This document shows positions 24,102 to 33,179 of a DNA stretch of 59,005 nt, in pieces; position 1 is the first letter of the stretch; each line of letters starts with the position of its first letter. This DNA is from Acidobacteriota bacterium (GTDB lineage Bacteria; Acidobacteriota; Vicinamibacteria; Vicinamibacterales; CAVVIG01). The notes below the pieces were generated by a model. That model saw only the letters and a list, made by a program, of their open reading frames with translations. It was not told the DNA's origin and did no database searches. The DNA lies in assembly GCA_003222535.1 (NCBI GenBank), contig QHWJ01000346.1, positions 1-59,005 of the forward strand, written 5' to 3'. The position numbers and the translations under genes were made by a program.

Positions 24102-25520
24102 ATGTACCAGTTCACGGACAGGTCGATTACTCCCGCATACCGGGCGCTCGATACGAGTGTTGCAGTCGCCTCGCTGGTGCTGGCCCTGATCGTGATGAAC
24201 CTGCCCCAGGGCGCATTGCAGCTCGGCTCGTTTTTCAAGATGCGAATCACGCTGGCGAACGTGTTGCTGTTGTTGAGCCTGACGTTCGCGTGGCCTCTTA
24301 TCTTCGGCGCCTTCGGCCTGTATCGGCTCCACGAGCTGCACAGCACCACCATTGAGCTCGGTCGCATTGGAAAGGCGTGCACGCTGGGCAGCGCCTTCGC
24401 GGTCCTGCTGGCACTCACCAGCGAGAGCGGGGCTTTTGGGTTGGCCTCGGTGCTGATCTTCTGGATGACCGCCAGCATGGGCACCGCGGGCGCCCGTGCC
24501 GCGGGGCGACGGTTGCTGAGAGCCACTGCCCGGCTCGCGACAAACGCTCAGTACGTCATCATCGCCGGGACAGGACCCAGAGCGATGCAGCTTTACCGGC
24601 AAATCGTGGTGCAGACCTCGCACGATGTTCTCGGGTTCGTGGACACGGTAGCGGTCGCGCCGCTCGGCCCCTCTGGCCCCCCGTTTCTGGGAACGATCGA
24701 CGAGCTCGAGGGAATCCTGGTCAGTCGCGTCGTGGACGCGGTACACATCGGGTTGCCGGTCAAGTCGTGCTACGCGGCGATCGAGCAGGTCATCAAGACC
24801 TGCGAGAGCGTGGGGGTGGAGTCGAGCTACCAGGCCGACATCTTTCCGAGGCCGCTCGCACGGCCCTGGGCACGTGGCATCGGCCTCGTGGTCGCGAGGA
24901 AGGTTGTCGCCGACGATTATCGCGTCTGGGCGAAGCGGGTCATCGACGTGTGCGGGGCGCTGTTCGGCCTCGCAGTGCTATCACCGGTCATGCTCGCTGC
25001 GGCAGCCGCCATCAAGATGACGAGCGCCGGGCCGATTCTCTTCACGCAGGAACGGTTCGGGTTCAACCGCCGGCGCCTGCGGATGTACAAGTTCCGCACG
25101 ATGGTGATTGATGCCGAAGCGCGGCAGGCGGAGCTCGAGCCGCTGAACCAGGCGAAGGGGCCGGTGTTCAAGATCCGGAACGATCCACGCGTGACCCGCG
25201 TGGGTCGCTTTCTTCGGAAGACCTCGATCGACGAGCTGCCGCAATTGCTGAACGTGCTCAAGGGCGAGATGTCGCTGGTGGGCCCGAGGCCGCTCCCCGT
25301 TCGCGACGTCTCCCGCTTTACAGAAGCCTCGTTGATGCGCCGCTTCAGCGCGAAGCCGGGGCTGACCTGTCTCTGGCAGGTCAGCGGCCGAAGCGATACC
25401 AGCTTCGATCGCTGGATTGAGCAGGACCTTGAATACATCGACCAGTGGTCGCTCGCGCTGGATCTCCAGATTCTTGCCAAGACTGTACCGGTTGTCATGA
25501 AGGGCTCCGGCGCATTCTGA
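24102..25520 (+). CDS. Polyprenyl-phosphate sugar-phosphate transferase (WcaJ/CpsE-like initiating transferase)
   Basis: 472 residues from the ATG at 24102; GTG at 24063, with GGAAG upstream, is an alternative. Four to five N-terminal membrane helices, a Rossmann-like central domain (AQYVIIAGTGPRAMQLYRQI...DVLGFVDTV), then the C-terminal bacterial sugar transferase domain. That domain has KRVIDVCGALFGLAVLSPVM, KMTSAGPILFTQERFGFNRRRLRMYKFRTM, KTSIDELPQLLNVLKGEMSLVGPRP and KPGLTCLWQVSGRS. It transfers a hexose-1-phosphate to undecaprenyl phosphate, starting repeat-unit synthesis. First gene of the exopolysaccharide operon. Confidence 0.92.
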   Translation: MYQFTDRSITPAYRALDTSVAVASLVLALIVMNLPQGALQLGSFFKMRITLANVLLLLSLTFAWPLIFGAFGLYRLHELHSTTIELGRIGKACTLGSAFAVLLALTSESGAFGLASVLIFWMTASMGTAGARAAGRRLLRATARLATNAQYVIIAGTGPRAMQLYRQIVVQTSHDVLGFVDTVAVAPLGPSGPPFLGTIDELEGILVSRVVDAVHIGLPVKSCYAAIEQVIKTCESVGVESSYQADIFPRPLARPWARGIGLVVARKVVADDYRVWAKRVIDVCGALFGLAVLSPVMLAAAAAIKMTSAGPILFTQERFGFNRRRLRMYKFRTMVIDAEARQAELEPLNQAKGPVFKIRNDPRVTRVGRFLRKTSIDELPQLLNVLKGEMSLVGPRPLPVRDVSRFTEASLMRRFSAKPGLTCLWQVSGRSDTSFDRWIEQDLEYIDQWSLALDLQILAKTVPVVMKGSGAF

Positions 25521-25535
25521 GAAGGACGTGCAGCT

Positions 25536-27014
25536 ATGTCTGAAGAAGCCACACAATCCATTCCGGTCTGGACCGAATTCCTGAAGTCCATGGTCGCGGT
25601 CGTTTTCCGGCACAAAATGCCGATGCTCAAAGTCTTTACGGCCGTCGTCGGGATCGTCGCGCTGGTGACGTTCCTCATCCCGCGCCGGTACGAATCGCAT
25701 ATGAAGGTGTTCGTGAAGAACGAGCGCGCGGATCTGGTCGTCAGTCCCGATGCCAGGGACGCGGGACAGGCGCGTGGAGATGTCAACGAAACTCAAGTCA
25801 ATTCCGAGATCGAATTGCTGACCAGTAACGACCTGCTCGTCCGGGTTGTCCGTACGTGTCGCCTGTACGAGCACGCGCCTTCGACGATGCCGGCCGCCGG
25901 CGAGCCGGATCCGAAGGCCATCGAGAGGGCCGTCCACAAGCTGCAGAGCACCCTGAAAATTACGGCGGTGCGAAAAGCCAACATCATTCAGATTAACTAC
26001 ACTGATGCCTCGCCCGAACTCGCCGTCTCGGTGCTGAAAGAATTATCGGCCGCCTACCTCGACGCTCACCTGAGCATGCACGGCACCGCGGGGAGCCAGG
26101 TGTTCTTCCGGAACCAGACACTCCACTACGAAACCGAGCTCCATGACGCCGAGAGCCGCCTCACCGCCTTCCGCAGGCAGCGCAACTTGACGTCCATCGC
26201 GGAACAAAGAGAGCTTCTCCTCCGCAAAACCATGGACTTCGAGAGTGAGGTGCGCCAGGCGGACGCGACAATCGCTGAAACCAGCAGCCGCGTCCACGAG
26301 CTTCGCGGGCAGGTCGCTGCACAGGCGCGCCGCATCGTGACCCAGATTCGGGCTGTTCCCAACCAGTACTCGGTCGAACGCCTGACGACGATGCTGGCTG
26401 AACTGGAGAATCGGCGGAGCCTGGCCTTGCTGAAGTTCCGCTCGGAGGACCCCTTCGTCGCGGAAATCGACGAGGAGGTCTCGAACACTCGCGCCGCCCT
26501 GGATCGAGCCTCCCGGCTCGTGTCAGCGGAAGAGTCCACGGATGTAAACCCGCTTCGTAATGCCCTGGAAAGCGACCTCGCACGCGGCGAGCTGCAGGAA
26601 GCCGGTCTGAACGCACGCCGAAAGAGTCTCGCCGAAGCGCTGACCATGTACCGCTCACGTCTGACACAGGTCGAAGACGCGAGCCTTGGCCACGACGAGC
26701 TTCAGCGCCAGCTGAAGCAAGCCGAAGAAAACTACGTTCTGTACGCGCGCAAACAGGAAGAATCGCGAATTGCTGATTCGCTCGACCAGCAGAAGATCGC
26801 GAACGTCGCCATCGCCGAACTGCCTGCCGCGCCACATCTGCCCGTGGCGCCGAACGTCCCGCTGAACCTGGGCCTGAGCGTGGTTCTGGCCGCCTTCGCG
26901 AGCGTAGGAGTGGCTTTCGGCCTGGACCGGCGTGGTGCGTCCTTCCATATACCGGCCGAGCTCGAAGCTGCGACCGGTTACCCGGTGTTCGCCACCGTTC
27001 CGTTCGAAGCCTGA
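25536..27014 (+). CDS. Wzz/GumC-type polysaccharide co-polymerase
   Basis: 492 residues. First membrane helix near residues 32-52 (MLKVFTAVVGIVALVTFLIP), then the Wzz signature ending RRYESHMKVFV. A long coiled-coil periplasmic region (residues ~170-400) follows, then PVAPNVPLNLGLSVVLAAFASVGVAFGLD as the second helix near residues 438-466. No kinase domain is fused. It should set chain length and bridge to the Wza exporter. It lies 15 bp after the priming transferase and 36 bp before the CpsD-like gene. Confidence 0.88.
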   Translation: MSEEATQSIPVWTEFLKSMVAVVFRHKMPMLKVFTAVVGIVALVTFLIPRRYESHMKVFVKNERADLVVSPDARDAGQARGDVNETQVNSEIELLTSNDLLVRVVRTCRLYEHAPSTMPAAGEPDPKAIERAVHKLQSTLKITAVRKANIIQINYTDASPELAVSVLKELSAAYLDAHLSMHGTAGSQVFFRNQTLHYETELHDAESRLTAFRRQRNLTSIAEQRELLLRKTMDFESEVRQADATIAETSSRVHELRGQVAAQARRIVTQIRAVPNQYSVERLTTMLAELENRRSLALLKFRSEDPFVAEIDEEVSNTRAALDRASRLVSAEESTDVNPLRNALESDLARGELQEAGLNARRKSLAEALTMYRSRLTQVEDASLGHDELQRQLKQAEENYVLYARKQEESRIADSLDQQKIANVAIAELPAAPHLPVAPNVPLNLGLSVVLAAFASVGVAFGLDRRGASFHIPAELEAATGYPVFATVPFEA

Positions 27015-27050
27015 TCGGTTCCTCTTGCCCTCAAACCCGAGCCAACAACA

Positions 27051-27665
27051 ATGTCGATGAGAACACAGTCGATGGGGATATCCACCTCAGTTCTTGATGA
27101 AGCCGCACCGGAGATGGACCTGCTCGCGGCACGGCCCGCCACTGTCGTGCCCACCGTACCGTCGAACGGCCGCCGGCCATACGCCGAGCTCGCCTTGAGA
27201 CTGTTCGGTCGAGCGCCATTGCCCAAGGTCGTTGCGTTCGCAGCCGCGAATCGCGCCGAAGGGGTCACTCGGACGGTTCGGAGACTCGCCGCGGAACTTG
27301 CTCGAAGCGGCAAGACCGTAGCCTGTTTCGATGGCACGCTAGGACGTCCGCAACTCCCCGGCCTCAGGCTGCCGGAAGCGGAGATGGAGACCGAGCAACA
27401 GGATGTCGCCGAGGTCTTCGCCGCCTTGCGGGACCGATATGACTGCGTCCTTCTCGACTGCGGCGGCCTGGATTCGTCGGTGGATCTGCTCCGACTCGCG
27501 CCTGCCGCAGACGGCATCGTTCTCGTCGTGGAAGCAGGCCGCGCCGGTAAAGAGCAGATCAACCGCGCCGCTCAGATGATCGCCGAGGCGCAGGGCACGT
27601 TACTTGGCTTCGTGCTCAACAAGCGCCGCTATCCCATACCCAACTGGCTCTACCGTTTGCTCTAG
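27051..27665 (+). CDS. CpsD/CapB-like ATPase fold with degenerate P-loop
   Basis: 204 residues, in the place of the BY-kinase or CpsD partner of Wzz. The fold is visible: VVAFAAANRAEGVTRTVRRLAAELA aligns with the Walker A strand-loop-helix, GKTVACFDGTLGRP with the strand carrying Walker A', DRYDCVLLDCGG with Walker B, and PAADGIVLVVEAGRAGKEQI with the later core. The P-loop Lys (normally EGKS/T) is replaced by Val72, and there is no C-terminal Tyr cluster; the protein ends PNWLYRLL. ATP hydrolysis or kinase activity is therefore doubtful. It may act as a structural or regulatory partner of Wzz. Confidence 0.8.
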   Translation: MSMRTQSMGISTSVLDEAAPEMDLLAARPATVVPTVPSNGRRPYAELALRLFGRAPLPKVVAFAAANRAEGVTRTVRRLAAELARSGKTVACFDGTLGRPQLPGLRLPEAEMETEQQDVAEVFAALRDRYDCVLLDCGGLDSSVDLLRLAPAADGIVLVVEAGRAGKEQINRAAQMIAEAQGTLLGFVLNKRRYPIPNWLYRLL

Positions 27666-27679
27666 AGAGAGGTCATCTC

Positions 27680-28327
27680 ATGCGCCCAGCGTTCGCGGCT
27701 CTCCTGTTCGTTCTCTGCGCGGTCCGCCTGGCCGGCCAGTCCGCCGGGACTCTTTCGGATGACGAGGCACGCTACCGTCTTCAGGCGAATGACGTCATCG
27801 ACATCATGTATCGCTACACGCCTGAGTTCAACCAGACGGCGACTGTCGAGCCAGACGGGTTCGTCAGTCTGCAGCTGATAGGTGGTGTCAAGCTGGGGGG
27901 CCTTACGCTTGACCAGGCGCACGCGGTAGTCTTCGAGCGCGCTTCCGCTCACCTCCGAACCCCCCAGGTTTCCGTGCTCTTGAAGGATTACGACAAACCA
28001 CACTTCGTGGTGAGCGGGGAAGTGAAGAGTCCGGGCCGCTTCGACTTGCGGGGACGTACCACGGCTGTCGAAGCCATTGCCATGGCCGGCGGCGTCATCA
28101 GCGCCAGCGCCAAACACTCCCAGGTCATACTCATTCGCCGGATCGCGGCGGCCGAGGGAGAAACCCGGCTCCTCAATCTCAAGCGGATGATGCAGGCCCC
28201 GCAGTCGGCAGAAGACGTGACGCTCAGGCCGGGCGACATGCTCATTGTTCCGCAGAACAAGGTCAGCAAGATCGAGCGCTTCGTGAAATGGGGCAACTTT
28301 GGACTCTACGCCAATCCGATCCGTTAG
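27680..28327 (+). CDS. Wza-type polysaccharide export outer-membrane protein
   Basis: 215 residues with a signal peptide (FAALLFVLCAVRLAGQS). The Poly_export domain starts YRLQANDVIDIMYRYTPEFNQTATVEPDGFVSLQLIGGVKLGGLT, and an SLBB domain follows (PHFVVSGEVKSPGRFDLRGRTTAVEAIAMAGGV). No lipobox Cys is visible and there is only one SLBB domain, so it is shorter than E. coli Wza. AGAGAGGTC lies just upstream. It should form the outer-membrane channel of the system. Confidence 0.9.
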   Translation: MRPAFAALLFVLCAVRLAGQSAGTLSDDEARYRLQANDVIDIMYRYTPEFNQTATVEPDGFVSLQLIGGVKLGGLTLDQAHAVVFERASAHLRTPQVSVLLKDYDKPHFVVSGEVKSPGRFDLRGRTTAVEAIAMAGGVISASAKHSQVILIRRIAAAEGETRLLNLKRMMQAPQSAEDVTLRPGDMLIVPQNKVSKIERFVKWGNFGLYANPIR

Positions 28328-28351
28328 TCAGGTCAGTCAGGGAGATTGATG

Positions 28352-29284
28352 ATGTCACGCGTCACCGTGATAATGCCCGTCCACAACGCAGCCAGCTACC
28401 TGCAGGCCGCGATAGATTCCGTGCTCTTGCAGGATGCGCCAGATTTCAAGCTGCTCATCATCGATGACGGATCCGATGATCGCAGTCGCGAGATTCTCGA
28501 GCTCCAGAGCGATCCAAGAGTCGAGGTTGTCTTCAGGCCGCGGTCAGGTCTCGGGGCCGTCCTCAACTACGGAATCAACCAATGCACCACGCCATACGTG
28601 GCAAGAATGGACGCGGATGATCTCTGCGCGCCAGGCAGACTGAGGCTTCAGCTCGAATTTCTCGAGTCCCACCCCGACGTGGGAGCCGTAGGCACGCAGT
28701 TCATCTATTTCGCCGACAACGGGCGATCGCTGCCCTCTCCCAGGCTCCCCCTCGCGCACGACGAGATCACCAGGCTGCTCTCCAACGGCAATCTCGCTCT
28801 CGTCCACGCGAGCCTCATGTTTCGGACGGAAGCTCTCAGGGCGGTCGGAGGCTACCGCATCTCAGGAATCGGCGAGGACTGGGATCTCTTCTTGCGGCTG
28901 GGTGAAACGACCAGGCTGGCGAACCTGGAATCACGGCTCTACCGATGGCGCATCCATCCAGGGAACATCAACCTGAAGAAGATTGCCACGGAGCAGCTTG
29001 GAATCCGGTACGCCAGATACTGCGCCAGGCGCAGACAGGCGAGGCTTTCCGAGCCGGACTTGCAGTCTTTCTCGATGCGTGCTGAACCCGTTCTGGAGCG
29101 GCTGCAGCAGGTCTGTAAGTCGCTCTCCCTGGTCCACTATCGGCTCGCTCTGCGCAGTTTCGGGCGAGGCAGCGGGTTGCAGGGTGGATTGCACCTGACG
29201 ATCGCCAGCGTGCTGGCGCCGCAGCGCAGCATCCGGAGGATCGCGCAAATGGTTCGGCGTCCGCGGACCCCCGGGCTTGCCTGA
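28352..29284 (+). CDS. Family 2 glycosyltransferase
   Basis: 310 residues from the ATG at 28352, which has AGGGAG 6 bp upstream; the adjacent ATG at 28349 also fits. GT-A fold: VTVIMPVHNAASYLQAAIDSVL, LLIIDDGSDDRS, and the metal-binding VARMDADDLCAPGRL. The acceptor-side block GIGEDWDLFLRLGE follows. Adds one sugar to the lipid-linked repeat on the cytoplasmic face; the donor cannot be read from sequence. Confidence 0.9.
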   Translation: MSRVTVIMPVHNAASYLQAAIDSVLLQDAPDFKLLIIDDGSDDRSREILELQSDPRVEVVFRPRSGLGAVLNYGINQCTTPYVARMDADDLCAPGRLRLQLEFLESHPDVGAVGTQFIYFADNGRSLPSPRLPLAHDEITRLLSNGNLALVHASLMFRTEALRAVGGYRISGIGEDWDLFLRLGETTRLANLESRLYRWRIHPGNINLKKIATEQLGIRYARYCARRRQARLSEPDLQSFSMRAEPVLERLQQVCKSLSLVHYRLALRSFGRGSGLQGGLHLTIASVLAPQRSIRRIAQMVRRPRTPGLA

Positions 29285-29321
29285 GTCCTGCTCCTCGTCG
29301 TCCATCGCCACAAGGAATCAC

Positions 29322-30449
29322 ATGCGTATAGCGTTCGTCGGACTCAGAGGCGTTCCAGCTGCCTACAGCGGCGTCGAGCGCGCCGTCGAGGAAATCGGCT
29401 GCAGGCTGGCATCCCGGGGACATGACATTACCGTGTTTTGCATGTCGCATCACTTCGAGCGAAGACCCGTCACGCATCGGGGCATGCTCCTGAAGTACGT
29501 CCCCTCCATCCGCTCGAACAGCCTGGAGATGATAACCCACGCTTTTCTTGCGACGCTCTCCACGCTTACGGGCCGTTACGATGTCATGCACTTTCACGCG
29601 CTCGGGCCGTCTACGCTGTCATTTCTGCCCAGGCTGTTCGGCAAACAGACCGTTGTGACGGTTCATGGCCTGGATTGGAAGCGTGAGAAATGGGGAGCCC
29701 TCGCCAGGGCCTACCTTCGGTTCGGCGAGGCCGCGTCATGCAGGTTTCCGGACGCGACCATTGTCGTGTCGGAGGTCCTCCGCGATCACTACGCAGCGAA
29801 ATACGAGGCCGACACGGTCTACATCCCCAATGGCGTACCGACATCGGAGCACAAGGTTCTTCGGCGTGCCGGCGAAATCGGCGAGTTGCGAGCACGGGAG
29901 TACATCCTCTTCGTCGGACGGCTGACACCGGAGAAGAACGTGCATCAGCTGATTCGGGCGTTCCGGAGACTCAATACGACGAAGAACCTGGTCATCGTCG
30001 GCGGTGCCGGCCACCTCACAGAGTATGGCCGTCAACTCGACGAGCTTGCAGCACTCGACTCGCGAGTGCTGCTCGCCGGTCAACGGTACGGTGAGGTTGT
30101 ATCCGAGCTGCTATCGAACGCCTACCTCTACGTCTTGCCATCGTCACTGGAGGGTTTACCCATCGCCTTGATCGAGGCGCTGTCGTTCGGTGTCCCGGCT
30201 CTGGTGAGTGACATTCCCGAGAATCTGGAGGTGATTACTCATGGCGGAGCCAAATGCGCATTCGTATTTCAGGCCGGCAGCGAAGATCGGCTCCATGACG
30301 CGCTGGAAACGCTGATCAATCGGCCGGAGTCGATGCTGGAGATCGGCCGACTGGGACAGACGGCGGTTCGGGCGAAGTACGACTGGGATGCGATCACGGA
30401 CGCGACGGAAACGTTGTATTCGAGACTGGCCGCTTCGGCGCCCGCATGA
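29322..30449 (+). CDS. GT-B (family 4) glycosyltransferase
   Basis: 375 residues. The ATG at 29322 is preceded by AAGGAAT. N-terminal domain MRIAFVGLRGVPAAYSGVERAVEEIGCRLASRGHDITVFC, typical of rhamnosyltransferase-like DUF1972 proteins. C-terminal donor domain LFVGRLTPEKNVHQLIRAF, LPSSLEGLPIALIEALSFGVPALVSDIPENLEV with the EX7E pattern. Its stop overlaps the flippase start (ATGA), showing operon structure. Confidence 0.9.
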   Translation: MRIAFVGLRGVPAAYSGVERAVEEIGCRLASRGHDITVFCMSHHFERRPVTHRGMLLKYVPSIRSNSLEMITHAFLATLSTLTGRYDVMHFHALGPSTLSFLPRLFGKQTVVTVHGLDWKREKWGALARAYLRFGEAASCRFPDATIVVSEVLRDHYAAKYEADTVYIPNGVPTSEHKVLRRAGEIGELRAREYILFVGRLTPEKNVHQLIRAFRRLNTTKNLVIVGGAGHLTEYGRQLDELAALDSRVLLAGQRYGEVVSELLSNAYLYVLPSSLEGLPIALIEALSFGVPALVSDIPENLEVITHGGAKCAFVFQAGSEDRLHDALETLINRPESMLEIGRLGQTAVRAKYDWDAITDATETLYSRLAASAPA

Positions 30450-31792
30450 TTTCCCCCACACGGTATCGGAGCCTTCTCGCGCGCATCAAAACGCACGAGA
30501 CGCTCCTCGGCGTGACCGACCAGTTCGTCGTGAGCGGCACGAGCTTTCTGTCTACGATCCTCGTCGGCCGTTTCGGTGGCCCTCCTGAGCTGACATCCTA
30601 CGTCATGGGCATGGCCATCCTCCCTGTGTTGGTGTCGGTCCTGGATGCGATCGTCATCGGTCCGTACATCATCAACCTGAAACGGAATCAACACAGGTCG
30701 GCGGTGTCCGCCGGAAGCACCCTGGTTCACTGCGTGCTGCTGGCGCTGTGCTCGTCGAGTGTCCTCCTGCTCTCCGCGCAGGCCCTCTCTGCCATTTCGC
30801 CACGCAATCCGGGGCGCCAGGCGCTCCGCTGCGTGTCGTTCATCGCAGTCGGGGTCCTGTGCCGGGAATTCTTCCGGCGCCTTGCCCTGGCAGATCGACA
30901 ACCCGCCGCCAGTCTTGTGATCGATTTGCACATCGCCGTCCTGCAGGTCGCTGCGCTCCTGCTCCTGGCGTTCAATGGAAGACTCGATGCGGAAATGGCT
31001 TTTGCCTCCTGGGGCGCGGCGTCGATTGCGGGCACACTGATTTACCTTGCTCGAGAGCCCCGTCCGATGACGTTCTCGCGAATCGACGCCATCGAGGATC
31101 TCAAGACAAACTTCAAGATGGGCAAGTGGCTCCTGGCCGGCCAGGTCGCTTTGATCGCTCAGTTCAGTGCACCCGCCTGGCTCGCGGGGCTCCTGTTCCA
31201 CGTCGATGAGGCGGCCCTGTTCACGGCATCCATGTCAATCGTCATGGTGGGGAACACACTCTTGACTGGTCTCGGAAATGTACTGTTGCCGCGGGCGGCC
31301 GCCGTTTTTCAGGAGAGCGGTCCTCGTGCCCTCCGCAGGGTGCTTGTAAGACGCACTGTGATGAATGCCGCCTGCATGGCCGCCGCGGCTGGGGTCATCG
31401 TCTCGGTTGGACCGCTGTTGCTACGCGTCGTATACGCCGGCCACTATCGCCTGCAGCCGACGATGATCGCCGTGCTGTCGGCGGCGCTTGTGGCAAAGGC
31501 CTTGGGAATGGGGTCGAATATAGGCTACTGGGTGATCGGCAGGCCACAGATGAACCTGGTTACCAATATAGCCGGCTTCACAACGCTCTTACTACTGGCC
31601 TTCCTGTTGAAACCGTCCATGGGTATCGTCGGCATCGTCTGGGCGATGGCCATCACGGATTTGGTGCCGGGCGTCGTTCGATGGGGAACATTGTTGCGCG
31701 TGCTCGCGAGTGAGCCCGCCGGCATAAGACGGGGTGAAGCTGGCGCAAGCAGTCTGCGACTCCCCATGAGTGAAGAAAGACAGCTGGCTTAG
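30446..31792 (+). CDS. Wzx-like polysaccharide flippase (MATE/MOP superfamily)
   Basis: 448 residues with 12-14 predicted membrane helices (FVVSGTSFLSTILVGRFGGPPELTSYVMGMAILPVL, VGNTLLTGLGNVLLPRAAAVF, GVIVSVGPLLLRVVYAGHYR). Wzx/RfbX-like layout, expected to flip the lipid-linked oligosaccharide to the periplasm. It overlaps the preceding glycosyltransferase and abuts the polymerase gene with no gap. Confidence 0.82.
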   Translation: MISPTRYRSLLARIKTHETLLGVTDQFVVSGTSFLSTILVGRFGGPPELTSYVMGMAILPVLVSVLDAIVIGPYIINLKRNQHRSAVSAGSTLVHCVLLALCSSSVLLLSAQALSAISPRNPGRQALRCVSFIAVGVLCREFFRRLALADRQPAASLVIDLHIAVLQVAALLLLAFNGRLDAEMAFASWGAASIAGTLIYLAREPRPMTFSRIDAIEDLKTNFKMGKWLLAGQVALIAQFSAPAWLAGLLFHVDEAALFTASMSIVMVGNTLLTGLGNVLLPRAAAVFQESGPRALRRVLVRRTVMNAACMAAAAGVIVSVGPLLLRVVYAGHYRLQPTMIAVLSAALVAKALGMGSNIGYWVIGRPQMNLVTNIAGFTTLLLLAFLLKPSMGIVGIVWAMAITDLVPGVVRWGTLLRVLASEPAGIRRGEAGASSLRLPMSEERQLA

Positions 31793-33178
31793 ATGGCTTT
31801 AGCAGCATTGGTGCAGGCAGGCAGTGGTCTCGCCGGCCAGTTGTCTCTGAGAACGACGGGCGAACGTACGGTGAGTACCTCTTCGACGAACAGTTGGAAA
31901 CCTTACCTTCTGTGGGCGTGGATGCTGACCACGTTCGCGAACTTCAGAGTACGCTCCGTCGTCGACTTGACGGCGGGCGACATGTTCGACGGCCAGGTCC
32001 TGTTCCAGGTTGCCTCGTGGCTCTGCTTCGGCGTCATCGCGGCATGGGCTGTGCTTCGGGGTCGAGCCAACGGCTCGCTGGTCAGGAGAGGTCCGCTGGC
32101 CTGGTACTCGGGCTTCATCGGCCTCGCATTGATATCGGCGGCGTATTCGCCGCTTCCTGAGCTGACGGCGTTCACTGCCCTGCAACACGCGATCGCATTG
32201 GTCCTGGTGATATCACTGGGCAAGCGCCTCCACGATCTGTGGCCGTTTGTTCTGATGTACATGCTGGTCAACTGGCTCCTCGTCATCCTTGGCGCTCTGC
32301 ATATGGATTTCGGCCTCGCCTGGATCACCCCGCCGGAACTATCCCAGATTTGGACAGATCACGAGGAATGGCGATTCGGTACTGCGTTTGGGCACCCGAG
32401 CCAGCTTGGAATTGTGGCCGCCACTGCGGCCTTCATGCTGACCAGCGGGCCCAAAAAAGCCGTTGGACGCGGGTTTGCGGCGATGTTGACCCTGTTGACG
32501 CTGCTGGCCACCATCAGCCGGACGGCCATCGCCGGGTTCGCTGCCGCACTCCTGTTCTTCGCCGCCAAACAGCGTCTGGTGCTGGTGCTGTGTTTGAGTG
32601 GCTCGCTGTTGACACTGGCGATCCTCATCGAGCCGTCGCGCAACGTCATATTGTCGTACGTGGCTCGAGGACAGAACGCCGACGATATCGCCTCGCTGAC
32701 TGGACGAGTTCCCGTTTTCGAGGATGCGATCTCGAGAGCGCGCGTTCATTGGATGTTCGGGCAGGGGTTCCTGTCAAGCCGGATCCTGCTCCTCAATGAT
32801 CTGGGTGAGGGTAACGGGACGGTCCATCCTCACAACATGTTTCTGGCGGCAATAAATGGCATGGGAATAGGAGGGGCGGTACTTGCACTTGGATCGCTCA
32901 TCAGCCTCTTCGTCGCAGCGGCCAGACTCTTGAGACTGTCGCATCATTACCCAAGTGTGCGGGCGGATGCCGTGTCGTGTGCCTCGGCTCTCCTGCCACT
33001 CGCCGCCTTTTGCATTCTCGATGCGGGGTTTGTCGCGAAGCTCAACCCATTCGTCTTACTCTATTTGACCGCAGCGGCTCGAACTCAGGATATGTTGAAT
33101 TCGATCGAATCGAACCTCCCCGAACGTGTGGCGATTGGACCGCGATTGCCGGGGGGGCACCCGAAATCCCGGCCCTGA
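31793..33178 (+). CDS. Wzy-like O-antigen/exopolysaccharide polymerase
   Basis: 461 residues with about 11 membrane helices and the large periplasmic loop before the last helices (RNVILSYVARGQNADDIASLTGRVPVFEDAI...HPHNMFLAAINGMGIGGAVLALG). TGR and HPHN(M) blocks are shared by Wzy/O-antigen ligase family proteins. The start codon immediately follows the flippase stop TAG. Polymerisation of repeat units is the likely job in this operon; ligase activity cannot be ruled out. Confidence 0.82.
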   Translation: MALAALVQAGSGLAGQLSLRTTGERTVSTSSTNSWKPYLLWAWMLTTFANFRVRSVVDLTAGDMFDGQVLFQVASWLCFGVIAAWAVLRGRANGSLVRRGPLAWYSGFIGLALISAAYSPLPELTAFTALQHAIALVLVISLGKRLHDLWPFVLMYMLVNWLLVILGALHMDFGLAWITPPELSQIWTDHEEWRFGTAFGHPSQLGIVAATAAFMLTSGPKKAVGRGFAAMLTLLTLLATISRTAIAGFAAALLFFAAKQRLVLVLCLSGSLLTLAILIEPSRNVILSYVARGQNADDIASLTGRVPVFEDAISRARVHWMFGQGFLSSRILLLNDLGEGNGTVHPHNMFLAAINGMGIGGAVLALGSLISLFVAAARLLRLSHHYPSVRADAVSCASALLPLAAFCILDAGFVAKLNPFVLLYLTAAARTQDMLNSIESNLPERVAIGPRLPGGHPKSRP

Positions 33179-33179
33179 C

